64,000 nt of DNA from Chromera velia (lineage: Eukaryota; Sar; Chromeraceae), in contig JAHBMJ010004946.1 in the NCBI GenBank assembly GCA_018398765.1, forward strand, positions 1-64,000, read 5' to 3'. Under the pieces are notes generated by a model. It searched no databases and had not been told where the DNA came from. It saw only the letters and a list, made by a program, of their open reading frames with translations. Positions 44,185 to 56,229 of the stretch are shown in pieces (positions within the stretch are counted from its first letter, which is position 1; each line of letters begins with the position of its first letter). The position numbers and the translations under genes are program-made.

Positions 44185-44250
44185 GTGCAACACCAAAGCA
44201 ACAGTTGTGCAACACCCAAACAACACCTATGCAACATCTAAACAACAGTT
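44185..44250. repeat. 22-bp imperfect tandem repeat, three copies
   Basis: Units at 44185, 44207 and 44229 of the form (G/A)TGCAACAnCnAAnCAACA followed by GTT or CCT. It stands out from the surrounding A/T runs. A related GCAACAACATGCAAC repeat occurs at 40005. Confidence 0.75.
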
Positions 44251-45220
44251 GTTTGCTATGTCTACTGCCTTAAAAAAAAAATTAAGCGAGAATTGGCTTT
44301 AATTATTTTTTTTTTCTCTGTGATAGGCCTAGTACTATTCTATCTTTCTAGTAATTCTTTTAACCTGGCTTTCTATGGCTTTCGTTAGAACTTTCAACAA
44401 AGTCACTAGCAAAGTTAATAAAAATATTAGCACATTACAAAAAAAATGAAAACATATATGTATTGATACAAAATTTTAACTCTATATTTTTTTTCTACTG
44501 TCAGCCTTAGTGGCTGCCTCACTGATACTCACTAACGTACAGACAAATGATATTTAAGCCTATTATAAGTATAATTTTAAAGTATTTAACTTTCGGTGCA
44601 AAGATTGCCACGGTGTTGGAGGTATAATAGCTAGGGGTGGTCTTTAGATATATTTTCTTTTAGTTTAAAATTTTTTATCCCCTCCAAACTAATATATTGA
44701 TCTATCTAAAAAATCTTAAAAAAAAAAAATCTATGGTGAAAAACGGCGGCCTTTCACATGCATGCCTTTTGCAAAACAACCAACTTCAATTCAACGCTTC
44801 GGAGCAGCTGAATTTAACGCTCGCCAGCAGACAAAGAGTTAACTGGGTGCTCTTTTTATTCTCGTTGAAGGCTCGTATATCGCAGGTTTCATAGCGGAAC
44901 ATTTCTGTTCTTCCTCTAATATGCGTACAGGTCTGCAAGCTCTACTTAGAGAATCAATAGAGATCTTTGCCCCCCTGCTAGAAGGTGGGCTGGAGAGGAG
45001 TTGCCCCGTTTAGATTAGTTAGATTAGTTAGATAGTTTTTTTTTTTGAAGATCTAGACAGCGCTTAGCCCGTCTTGTCATGGGAGGATGGACTGGCTCAA
45101 GCGGGCGGCGTGTTCCTATAGTTCAACTAAGTTCAACCTCTCCCTAGGAGGCTGCTCTGTTCGGAGGCCAACGTCAGGCCGATTGCCTGTGCACTGTTGG
45201 GGGNGGGGGGGGGGGGGGAG

Positions 45221-45543
45221 TTCCGAACGGGGAGGTAGAGACAGTCTGTGAGCACTGCCCCCTCGATTTACATGGGCGTGGCCATCTAAATGATGTTGTC
45301 CATAAGTTGACTGAATACAAAGGGATCGAAGGGGAGAGGGGACACATGAATAGGCTTTTGGATGAAGTAAGAGACGCTCGCTCTAAGTCGGACTTGATTG
45401 TGTGGGCACAACAAATGGCTAAGCAGCAGTTAGGATGGGGTGTGAACGAAAATGAGAAGAAAGTGAGGGAGATCTTTACACTTCTCCTCGAAAAGCACCC
45501 TGTCGCAGGCGCACAGGCGATCTCCGATTGCCTTCGTAAGTAG
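45221..45543 (+). pseudogene. Unidentified open frame, possibly the tail of a degraded element
   Basis: The frame follows a G run with one N and ends at TAG 45541-45543, with no clear start. It reads VETVCEHCPLDLHGRGHLND then helical charged sequence (RLLDEVRDARSKSDLIVWAQ, VREIFTLLLEKHPVAGAQA). The C-x2-C with two His recalls zinc-binding tails of non-LTR retrotransposons, but I cannot confirm this. Codon use looks coding, so it may also be one exon of a host gene. Confidence 0.3.
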
Positions 45544-45574
45544 CTGTGTGTGTTCCTTCAGTCTGTCCTTCTTT

Positions 45575-45585
45575 CTCTTTTCTTC

Positions 45586-45618
<33 letters not shown>

Positions 45619-45630
45619 TTTCTTCCTTTT

Positions 45631-45660
<30 letters not shown>
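45575..45660. repeat. TTTC microsatellite
   Basis: Interrupted TTTC repeat directly after the frame that ends at 45543. Confidence 0.95.
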
Positions 45661-45662
<2 letters not shown>

Positions 45663-47369
45663 TTTTCCCTCACTTCCTCTCACTCTTTCCCCATCGTTGT
45701 TCATTCTTGACAACCATACTTGTTTTTGAGGGGAATATTTCGTTATGTCAGTCCGAGTGTGTTTCATCCAATTGATCGATTGATTGATTGAGGAATAATC
45801 AAGGGTGGAACGGAATCAATCGGGGGGTGAGCGAAAAGCATATGGGGGGGAAACGTGAGACGGACAACCCCATGAGGCCCAGGCTGCGGGGCTTGGATGG
45901 CACCCCTCGTGTGAGCGCGGGAGGCGGTGGGAGGTGACGGGCTCGAGCCTACACGGGTACGGGGGGGCACGTGGGGCGCTCGTGCTCATGCGGTTCACAA
46001 GCGGGTCTGCGAGTGGGATCAAGTGGGGTGTATGCTACGTGTGGCTTCTCCATTCTTCTCCCTTTTTCTCCCCTTTTTGAATTTGTTTATCATGTTTACT
46101 ACTCACAATTTCTCTCCCCTGGAAAACAAGTCGTGTCTCAGGGATGAACCGACCGAACTAACTGAACTGACTGAACTGACCAAACTGCAGGAACTGAACT
46201 GAGAGAGAAACCTTTGCTTGTATGTCTTCGGCAGAAAAGATAGGGAATCAAAGGAGATTGGGAGTTCTGATCTTTTTCTCTCTCTGTCTCCTTCCGTTCC
46301 GCCTCGGGTGATTTTCCTTAGAGGTCATCTGACAGACCTCTAACTGACACGAAGTGACAGAAGGAATCTCACTGGCCCATGACCCTTGGGGGAAAAAAAA
46401 GACACAGAAACAGAGGAATCCATCTCTGTCCTTTCTGTTCCCCCTGAGGTATTTGTTTTTTCCCTTTCCTTCTCATTTCCCCCTCCGCTCGGGCGTGCCA
46501 GTGCTGTTCTGGCGCTTTGATCGGTCATGGGGACCCTCTTCCGAGTGAAATGCAGGCAGTCCTCGATTGTCTCAAGGATAGGATAGAGAGCGTGTTATAA
46601 CTCAGCCTGTAAGAGAACTACCAGATGAAGCACAAGCCTGTTTGCTTAGAGGTGGAGCCACCCTCCACTTCTATTCACTTCCCCACCCCTGTCAGGCTTC
46701 CATCGATTCGATTTACCCCAGTGGTGCCTAAGTCGAAAGTTTATCTCTATGTATGATACTTTAGGTTGGCCAGAGTTTATACGGCTCACCGACTTTAACC
46801 CCATACATCATCATCATCATCATCAAATAATCTATCTAGCGACCACCCCTAGTATAATAACAAAAAATGAGATATTGTACGCGTTTTTTTTTTAGCAAAA
46901 AAACATTTTTTTGGATAGGTCACATAGGTGTAGTGTAAAATAATAAAAGTGCACACTAGAGTGCACATCAATACCCCTGGTAGCGGACCGCAAGGGAAAT
47001 TTAACCCGAAACATAAATCTTAATTCTAAAAGTTAGTATAGCTACTGATAGCCTACTATTACTATGGCTAGTACTATGGCTTTTAAAGAGAGTGAAAACA
47101 CGTACGCACGTATAATGTAGTTAAATTGGTACCCAAAATATTTTTTTTTAAAGTTTAAATTATTCTATCCTACTCATCATCATCATATGCCATCGCCATC
47201 GGCCCATAGTAGGCGTCTAACGTTCGGCAAGTCACGACATACAAGGCAGATTGTTAAAGATGGACCTTCACTCGGCAACATTTAGCAAACTAGCTTAACA
47301 ACTACATTTCTTCTCGAACTCTTCCACTTCTGGCAGGGCGTGCTTACATATAAGCGAAGCTGCTTCATG

Positions 47370-47600
47370 TCATGTTGACTGCCAGCCATGCCACGCCACC
47401 TCATAACGCCATCCTCTTCCCTGCTTGTACTTCCTAAGAATTTCCTTTGCCTGACAGCCCTGAACCCAGCTTCCCTTCTTTTCTGCGACTGTCTTCTTCG
47501 GCTGCTCTGGCTGTCTGGGGGCGAGGTCTTTGTGTGCTTTGCTAGTGTGAATGCGAAGCCCTACTAGCCAGTATCTTACTGTTAGCTTAAATAAGCTCAT
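47370..47600 (-). pseudogene. Chromodomain-like fragment, possibly from a Ty3/gypsy-type element (fossil)
   Basis: A short minus-strand frame contains AKEILRKYKQGRGWRYEVAW followed by HGWQST, which resembles the core of a chromodomain (ExIL...YxVxWxG...T). Such domains sit at the end of the integrase in chromovirus-type LTR elements and also in host chromatin proteins. No other element parts were recognised nearby. It is an incomplete, probably old remnant. Confidence 0.35.
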
Positions 47601-47891
47601 GCTGGCCGCGGAGACTTATATACTGTTATATATGCATCGCTGACAAAAAATTCTGAAGACCTGATTGATTGATGCCAAACCCTAGGTGGAGTTATAACTC
47701 CCGGGCGGAAACAAGCTTATATAAGTTACATTGAAAGTTGTTTAGCAAACAATACATCCAAAGCCTCAGACCATACGCTCGAAAATACATGATTAAGAAA
47801 GGAAAAGAAATTAAAAATGACTCTGAAAGTTGTAACAGTCAAACAAATATTTCTGCTTCAACAATCTTCATCGATGTACGAGCTGGGACCG

Positions 47892-49247
47892 TCAAATCCA
47901 CAAATCACAGTCTCCACAATCCACAATTTCATCTTCTACCCCCTGTGACACAGGAATTGCCGCAGCGGCCCCGAACCCACTGTGATTATCTCCATAGGGC
48001 TGTGGCGCAGGCTGCACTGCCGGTGCTTGTGTTTGACTGTGCTCCTGTCCAGCAGCAGGCCATCTCTCCTGCCCGTGCCACTGAGAAGAGGAAAATGGTG
48101 TTGCATGTGGGTCTTCATGCTGCGTATTCCGATCATGCATGATGCGACTCGGATTGTCTTGTGGTGCTCCAGCCGTCTCTTCCGCTCTGGTTCTCTTCTG
48201 CCCCCACTCTTCCTGTTCTGCCGCCGTCTCCTCTCTCCTCTCTCTTTTGGAGCCCTTCGCTTCCCTCTGCACCCCCTGCTCCCCCTCTGCCCACAGAAGC
48301 GCCCCTTCACCATCTGCGTCAAGGCTGCCCCCGGAAAGACCCGGAGACGGTCCGAGGGCTGTGGCTGCACTCAGCCTGCTGGAAATGTGGCGAGGAATGG
48401 AGGGAAGGACGCCTGCAGAAAGAAGGAAAAACCATGAGAGAATGCAGACAACCAAAAAGACGTCACTCTGACAAGAGCCCCCCAAACTCAAAAAGAAAAG
48501 AACAAAAAGGCTTCCAAAATCGTTTCGTCTACTTGTCCCGCTTACTTGTCTTGTCTTTCTCCTTACAGCCTTCTGACTCCTCCAGTCCCCTCTGTCTTCC
48601 CTTCCACACTGACCTGAAGAGTATCCGTATCCACCCAGCCGCTCCCTCTGTTCCTGCATCCTCACCAGCATGCCTGTGTAGGGCAATACGTCCACAGCAA
48701 CAGGGCGACTCCACAAACTCAAACTGACAGGGATCGACCCCGAATCAGCATCACCCGACTCCCGTCCCCCCCCTCTGGCTCTATTTCCCTCCTCCTCTTC
48801 CTCCTCCAGCTCCTCCGACTGTTGCGCCTCACTCAATCCATTCCCCACTCTTTCCTGCCTATGCACTGGCCCCGGCAGAAGGGAGGGGGAGTCTTCCAGG
48901 AAGGCCCTGTCGATCGAGAAGTCAAACAGCTCTGCAGAAAGAGAAAACGGAAAATTGGGCGCAGTGAAAAGAAAAGAAGTGTGTGGGAGTATTCTACCAT
49001 ATGCTTCTACTCTGAAGAAGAACAAACGCAAACAGCTCTACGAAAGAGGGACGAAAGAGGGATGAGAGCAAGCAAAGGAAGAATGAATGTGTACAGTGTA
49101 ATGTCCTATAGCACGTTCTTGAAGTCCTTCTTGAGAGAGACCCACAAGAGAGAGACAGAACAGAGAAGGTGCAAAGATGCGATCATTTAATCCAGAAGAC
49201 CACCGCAAAGAAGAAAAGTGCAAACAAGGAGAGAATCCATAAAGCAA

Positions 49248-49280
<33 letters not shown>

Positions 49281-52200
49281 AACGGACCCCTTGCGCTTCT
49301 CCTCAATTTGTCTGCCCTCTCCTCTGTGGCATTCTTTGCCGCTCTCTGCTTGGAACCCTTCATTGCACAGAACCCTCTAGGTGCACAGCTCTCCAGGGGG
49401 TGGAGGTTCGCGTCCAGCACCCCCCTCACGCACAGACTCTGGTGGAGTTGCGTCTGCAGAGGCGTCTCGGCCTGCACACACCCAAGCACACGGACGCACA
49501 TGTACGTGCACATACACACGGGAGTGCGCAAACTTACGCACACACATACGTACAGACACAGACTCCGTCCATGAAGGCGTCTCTCTCTGCATCAAAGTGT
49601 TTATCTGCACGCATGCAGGGGGGGAAAAAACGAGAAAACAGCCAAAAATACGCAACCGATCGGGGAATTCGGATTGAAAGGATCTGTCGTTCAATGATCC
49701 CCCCCCCCACTCCCCCCCCTCCTTTCCGACTGACCCCCCCAAAATCGGCCTTCCTGCCACCTCCGAAAGGTCTGAAGAAGTCGCCGCTCTCCCCCCTCAG
49801 CAGTTCGCTGTCGGCCTGACTGAAGTCCTCCAGAGCCACAGCGACGTCCTCCACCTTCCCCATGTACTGCACAACAAAGGGACAAGAAGACGAAAGGAGA
49901 GCCAGCCACAAATCAGGACTCTCAAACAACACAAATGGAAACAGAGACTCCACCTCTTCCTTCTTTCCCCACGAAGGAGGGGACAAAGAAGAAGAAGAAG
50001 AAGAAGAAGAAGAAGGGAGTCCGTCGACTTGATTCGATCATCGCCCACTTTTACAACAATTATTTTGGAGTGAATGAGTCCTTGTGCGTCCGGCGACATG
50101 GCTGCCATCCGCCCATCTTTCCAGCAAAGATCACTCACCCGACACAACACAACAAGGGACCATCGAACACCAGCGGTTCAATAGCTACCGAGAAAGCGCT
50201 CTGCCTATTCCTTTTTTTCAATCGCAAAACAAAAACGATGGATTCTGTCGAAGCAAGTCAACATGACCAAAGAGGTCAAGACAGGAACAAGCAGACGGTC
50301 CAGATGTCATACAGCATGGAGCAAACATGAAGAAAGAAAGCGAAAAAATGCGGCAGACCGTCAGAAGGTGCTCAAAGAGCAAATCGACGAGAAAGGAAGG
50401 TTCGCACGGAGTTGCGTCTACCCTCTCCTCGACGGCATATTTCAACGGTGGTCTCTTCCCTTTGGGAATCAGACGGCCCGATGCCAACGGACAAGGTTCC
50501 CCCGGCTTCGTCTTTGCTCTCCCTTTCTCCTTTTTCGGTTCAACAAATTTGAACACTCTGTAACCATCTCGAACGTCCCATTTTCCCGTGCTCGACAAAA
50601 AAGAAGAAGTAATTAACGCCTCTCTTCTCTTGACCTCAAGAGACGCTGCAGCGAAAGCAGACGATACAGACGAACAATCCTCCTTCACGTCCTCTGCCCT
50701 CGCCTCCTCTTTCACGCCCCCCTCTTTCCCCCGATCCTCTTCCTGCTTTACTTTCACATCTGTTTTACCCCCCCCCTGACCCCCCCGGTGTCGCACAAGC
50801 TGACGCAACCCTGGGTCGTCCCCCTCGTCTTCTTCAATTTCTTCCTCCGAGGAGGATATAATCACCGTGTCCTCCTCGACTATATTGGTTCTCTTCGGTG
50901 GGACGCCAGGAGTGCTCAGTGACCCTGACGATCTGCGGGCCGACCCCGGCGTCTTCCCTGCACCGGGGACGGGCTGCAGTTGCAGACGGCCACCGACCAG
51001 CCGTACAAGGGCGGTGGGGGCCACCATTGTTGGCGTCCTGGGAATTCTTTGCAGTGGGTGAGTGCCTCGACTTCCCGGAGTGCTCCTTTCCTCTTTGTCC
51101 TTTTGCTCCCGTTCAGCAGTTTGACGGAGCATCTCTCTCTTTTCTCCCTCGGTAGGCTCTTCAAATCCTCTCCGCATCGCCTCTTTTGTTCTTTCGATCG
51201 TGTGGGCAGAAAGGAGGAGGAGGGACAGAGAGAAACTCCGCACGTGCCCGTTGTCAGGGTGGAGTTGGACAAGGTCGGGGCCATCTCCGAAAAGTGTCAG
51301 CTTGGGGAGGCAGAAGGGACCACCTTCGTCCATAGGGTCTTTCTGATTGACGCACGCACAGTCAACTCTCTTATTAAGGAGGAAACCCCTGATGGCTCTG
51401 AACAGATTCAGCCACTCATCTTTCATGCCTAGGGATATCACCCCTGGCGTCTCTTTACTCTTTTGACTTCCCTTCTTCTCTTTGGTGGGACCACCGGGGC
51501 GACGCTGCCTGCCTGCGATCTCAAATCGCAGCTGCTGGATGGCTTGCGCAAGGTCCCCATCGGCCACAGTCTGCAGACAGGAGTCGAGGAAAAAATAGGA
51601 ATATGCATTCGTGTACTATGGAGGTGCTTTGCCGTCATCCGAATGACCTGGCTGGGCATGCAGGAATGACTACAAAAAATGGATGGATCTAAAAACCCTT
51701 CTTCGAGGTGTTGCCTGCTTGTCCAGACCGGAAGGCAGCATGCCGAGCTTTCCCTTTGCTGACAGACGGTTTGTCAGTACCGGAGTGAGACACGGGCAAG
51801 AGTGACGGATCGATAGACGCAAAAGTGACTGACTGACTGGCTAACTGACTGACTGACTGACTGACTGACTAAGTGGCTAACTGACTGACTGACTGAGTGG
51901 CTAACTGACTGACTGTAATCAAGTCCGTGTCTGCTTTGGTGAGTCTGGGAGCCCCCGTTCCTTCCTCCCCCCTCTCCTTTGCCTTCGCCTTCTCTTCCTG
52001 CAGGATCTGTGAGAGCACTGCCTTGCAACCTGCCTGCGTGACCTTGTTCACTCTGCACGGAAGGAAGAGGAGACAGACATAAGAGGGGGGTGTTTGAACC
52101 AACAGTCAGTCGGAGGTATGGCTCTCTTTGGGCGTTGCGCTGTGCCTGCCTGCCTGCCTGTCTGTTTGTCTGTTTGTCTGTCTGTCTATCTGTCTGTTCA

Positions 52201-52234
<34 letters not shown>

Positions 52235-54765
52235 CCTGTGTGTCTCTTGTTTGCGGACTGCTCCATGCCTTTCCTCCTCAGACTTTGGTGCATCTTTCCA
52301 TATTATTCATCGAAATCTTGTGCATGGAAGAATTCTGGTGAACGTTCTACGTGGAATTCTTCTTGCTTGTCTTTCTGATTGTTCTCTAAACGTCACTCAA
52401 CTCGGCCTGTGTGCCTCCCCCCTTAGACTGACTTGACTTCCGCCACCCTTCCTTCCCTCATGAGTCTGCACTCTGGAGGGAGAATCCTCTGGAGGGCCCA
52501 TCTATCGCTCCGGGAGTCCCCAAACACAAACACGAGGAGCCCCGTGGACGGCGTTTGAGAAGCGGCAGAGCCTGAGGAGAACACCAAATTCTCCAGAGTG
52601 TCTCCTAGCTGGGCCACGAAGGAGCGACGGCTGCCGTCAGAGGAGAGAGACCCCCCGTGGGACAGCAGAGAGAAGGGAAAGTCCTGCGGTCAAGAAAAAA
52701 CAGTCATCATTGACAAATAAAAGCAATCATGAAAATATGTCTAATCCGTGTATGTACAGGTACATCGCACACAAAGAGAGCCTCTGCACAAGAGAGGAGG
52801 GAAAGCCTTATTCTCGAGGGGAAGAAAAAATCGACACGCAGAGAAGAACAGGAAGAGGAGGAAAAGGATACCTCAGAGCAAGACACTCGTTCTTTCCCTC
52901 TCTCTTCCAGACACACAGGCCAACATTCCGACACAGAGAGAGGCAGACCGCACGAAAAAGGAAAAAAAAAAAAAACACCACAGCAATGAAAGAGGAACCT
53001 TCTCTCTACGGAAATGGCTGAATTTACCTTTACCAGTGTTACTTGAGTTGAAGAGACCTCTTTTGCAGCGCTGCTGGACGAGGAGGACGAAGAGAGGTCG
53101 CCTTTGTCTCTTTGCGCACTTTCATTCTGGACCTCCCTCTCTTTTCCCCCTCTTCGTCCTCCATTCATGACCCCCCCCCTGTTCTCCTTCTGCTTCGACA
53201 CCTTCTCTGCCGTCTGTACGTCTCTTCCGTTTGGACTCTTTCCGGCCTCCCCCGCCTCCTTCCCCCACTGACGACGCATCTTCGGCATCAGAGCCTGCAG
53301 GCAGGCAGGCCACACAGAGAGAGAGAATGAGTGAGAATGAGTACCTTTGCTTGAATGTATATGTATGTGTGCCCTTATCGAGATCATACGGCTCACCCTC
53401 CACCTGGGGCATCAGAGCTTTAATGGAAGCGAAAGAACCGACGGCTTCGTGAGATCGGAAAGAGGGTGCGGGTATACTAGAAGAAAAACCACCTGGCGTC
53501 TCGGTCGTTAATTGGCATGCAGAAATATGCTGAGGGTCCAAAAGAAAGGGACAGACGGACGAGAAAACACTGAGAAGAGAAGAGAAAATGAAGTGAAAAG
53601 CAGGCAGATAGGGCTTATGTCATATCGGGTCACCAGTCGCCTTCGTCAATGGAGCACACGCCGAGCTAAGGAGAAAAGGACAGTTACCTTTGTCAATCGA
53701 GCAGGAGCTGCTGTCTGCAGAGTCCCCCCCCCTCGTGTTGCCGTTGGCGCCACGGCTCCTTTCTGAGATACTCCCTCTGAGTTTGTCTTCAAATTTGAAG
53801 AGGAGGAAGAGGAAGTCTCAGCAACCACACGTTCCACCCGGATGCGAGATTTGACACTTGCATACCTGCACAAACATGCACACACACACATAGACTCACG
53901 CAGGGTGTACGTATGCGACAACCTCCATCCGTCCGCGTGACCTTACTTCTCGACACTCTGCTACATGTGTTGATGCAAGCAGGGCAGAGTGTTAAGCCCA
54001 AGATAGAAATGAAAGGAAGGAGGGGAGGAGGCATTCTGAGGCACATTCACACGCACGGATATCATTACATACTTTCACAACAAAGTCACCCGTATGAATA
54101 CACACATACATGCATACACACAAACAAATATTCCCATCATCAGACACATTCGAATGGAACGAGGGTGCTGCATACACAGAGAGAGAGACTGACGTCATGC
54201 TCTGTACAAGGAACGAGAGGAACTGTTGGCTTTTCGAAGGCTCCCTCTCGCTGCCGCCCTCCGCACCCCGAGCCGCAGAGCTCCAGTCAGCCTGCTGAAT
54301 CCACTCCTTCACTGGCACGCCCATATCGGAGCACAGCACTCTGACCAGGGTCTCCTTGCCGCATCCCGAGGGCCCCGTCACCAGGAGAATGCGGGGGAAG
54401 GAGGGAAAGGGCCCACCCCTCCCGGAAGAGAAATCGCCGGGGCCCTTCAAGAACCTCTCCACGTCCTCTATTCTCTTTGGATCGATCACCAGCTCATCCT
54501 GCACAGAGAGGCATACAGCAAAAAAGATGCATGAATAGAAAAATGTACGTTTTCTTTTCGGATTTCTTCGTTCAACCGGCTCCCCCTGCAGAACATGTAG
54601 GGAAAAAAAAGATCAGAGAGGAAAATGCTCATCCTACAGAAGCGAAACCAGACATACAAAAGACGGCGGAAGGGCCTCAGGAACTCAACAGAACGCTCCC
54701 CCTCGGCCTCACACCAACACAGAGAAAGAGAGGGGGGATCAGAGGAAAGAGGGGAGTGGCGCGCG

Positions 54766-54798
<33 letters not shown>

Positions 54799-54861
54799 GC
54801 ACACACACACACGCACACACACACACGCACGCACGCACACACACGCACGCACACACACACG

Positions 54862-54906
<45 letters not shown>

Positions 54907-54986
54907 AGAAGATCTCAGAGAGAGAGAGAGGGTTTGTGAGAGACCTTAGTTGTTGGAGGAAATTTGGCGCCGTCAGCGCGTCCCAT
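47892..54986 (-). CDS. RAD17: RAD17 checkpoint clamp-loader homologue
   Basis: Large subunit that with RFC2-5 loads the 9-1-1 clamp at DNA damage; nuclear. 1182 aa. Exons: 54945-54986, 54194-54498, 53688-53865, 53028-53294, 52433-52683, 51914-52052, 50359-51570, 49735-49866, 49288-49471, 48614-48931, 47892-48412. Phases close. Matches from memory of human RAD17: [20 protein letters not shown] (KYKPETQHELAVHKKKIEEV), [14 protein letters not shown] (GPPGCGKTTTLKIL), PVKEWIQ (QVQEWIN), [13 protein letters not shown] (GDIRSAINSLQFS), [15 protein letters not shown] (LFRALGKILYCKR), [18 protein letters not shown] and [11 protein letters not shown], with an acidic end [11 protein letters not shown]. 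Disordered Glu/Ser inserts make it longer than the human protein (about 680 aa). Walker A has GKE, and the Walker B position reads LVKD where human has LVED. ATG 54986 is the likeliest start. Confidence 0.85.
51826..51913. repeat. GTCA-type tandem repeat starting at a RAD17 donor
   Basis: On the minus strand the repeat begins exactly at the donor of exon 51914-52052 (ACA|GTCAGTCAGT) and continues as GTCAGTTAGCC-type units. Confidence 0.85.
52140..52233. repeat. CTGT/CTGC microsatellite in RAD17 intron
   Basis: CTGC then CTGT/TTGT tandem units between RAD17 exons 51914-52052 and 52433-52683. Confidence 0.9.
54762..54902. repeat. CA/CG-rich microsatellite in RAD17 intron 1
   Basis: Long run of CA with interspersed CACG and CGCG. 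The first coding exon (54945-54986) lies just beyond it on the minus strand. Confidence 0.9.
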
Positions 54987-56229
54987 TGCAGACAGGGAGA
55001 GGTACACCTTGAAGGGCTGGTCAAGGACCAATGAACACCCCGACAGGGATTCTCAGAGGGTGTCGAGAAATTCCAACAACACCGTTTTTCTGTCTCCCTC
55101 TCTCTACGCGTTCAAGCTTGACGGAAGCAAACGAGACGGCTTTCTTTTGAGGACAGTCAATGGCTGGACAGAAAGTGTCCGGCCGCTTGAGTAACAAAGA
55201 GAGAACGGGCAAAAAAAAACCAACAGTAAATCCTGCTCACTTACACATTCACCAAACCTCAGCACATCGTGAATGGATGCGAAAAAATCTCTTGGACAAA
55301 ACTTCTCTCTCGAATCTGCTCTGCTCGATGCCGTCTCGTCCTTATGACAAATAATCCCAATCTCAGCTCATACAAACGCCAGACATGCTTTTCTGCCACC
55401 TGAGAGAGCACAGAGGGGCGTCGCTTCGAAGCCGAGTATCTGCCGTGGTCGAAATGTGGCTTGCTTGACTTCTGTGAATGATACTCTCTGAGCAGAGTGC
55501 TCTGATGACATTGCATGGGCTGAGCTTGGACTGCGTCCGAAGAGTCCGATTCGGTCAACGCAATTTATAAAGCCATTTATTAATAATTGCAATTTGCACG
55601 CGCGCGCGCGCATTTCGCGCGCGAGTTTAAATGCGCGCATGCAAGCGAGTTTGAGGCGCGCGATATGGGCGCGCGCGAGGCCCTTAATTGAGCTTCCGAG
55701 CTTCCATGCATGCAAGCTAGTGACAGCAAGTCGATTTCCAATTGTCTGAAGGATGAAGGTCAGATCGATCCTTCGGAAGGCTCCTTCTCTATCCGGAAGT
55801 GAGCCGAATATGCAAAGAGCGCATTCCACAGTGGCGCTTCATGTGATCGAAGTTGAGAACAGTTGTTTGCGTCTAGCTGGTGGGTCGATCAACAGGATTC
55901 GTCCACCTTCGTTTGGCTGAGAGGTTTCTTTTGACTGGATACCTGCCTGTGGTGCGCTTTCAGTCTGACTAACAGACGTTCCTTTCCTTCTGTCGTACCT
56001 CTGAGCCCTTCCTTGGGGTCGGGGCGGTGAAATCACCAAGGAGTGCACCTGATTTGTCACAAGAGGAAAGACGTGAGGGGGTAAAGCGGAATCTTTGATT
56101 CTGTCCGTCAGTCTGGAGACGGCGTGTGCACACGAGTCTGTGTGTGGATTTTCTTGAGAGAAGAGTTTCGGACAGGAGCGAGCGGTTTCTCCGTGCACCC
56201 GCGCTCGGTTTGGTTCAAAAAGAGAAGAC
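54987..56229. promoter_or_regulatory. Shared upstream region, RAD17 / sugar transporter
   Basis: About 1.2 kb between divergent start codons. It contains alternating CG patches (55599-55680: CGCGCGCGCGCATTTCGCGC and later GGGCGCGCGCGAGG) with Z-DNA potential. No TATA box was identified, and no further gene is supported. Confidence 0.45.
55599..55680. repeat. Alternating CG-rich patch with palindromes
   Basis: Several CGCGCG blocks separated by AT-containing spacers (TTTAAA, CATGCA, GATATG). Unusual in a window where most repeats are CA, CT or TTTC. Confidence 0.75.

Larger units (their letters stand above)
42530..47891. other. Gene-poor region with AT-rich islands and degraded repeats
   Basis: Missing 5' exons of the Cys-rich gene may lie at its left. 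A minus-strand open stretch at 42980-43360 is not convincing. Beyond about 43600 the sequence is AT-rich with A/T runs, a 22-bp tandem repeat (44185-44250), an unidentified frame (45221-45543), a TTTC repeat (45575-45660), a CAT repeat (46803-46826) and a chromodomain-like fragment (47370-47600). One base is N (45204) inside a G run. Confidence 0.5.

Noticed and set aside
45880-45970. tRNA- or SINE-like B-box resemblance (GGGCTCGAGCC)
   Set aside because: No matching T-arm stem, A-box or cloverleaf could be formed.
53405-53480. Possible RAD17 exon containing [10 protein letters not shown]
   Set aside because: It shares an 11-bp GCTCTGATGCC with the true exon start at 53294, but it does not keep phase. 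It could be another weak ghost copy and is too short to claim.
54549-54588. Candidate RAD17 exon between 54498 and 54945
   Set aside because: Its reading phase does not fit the upstream exon, while direct joining of 54945-54986 to 54498 aligns with human RAD17 without a gap.
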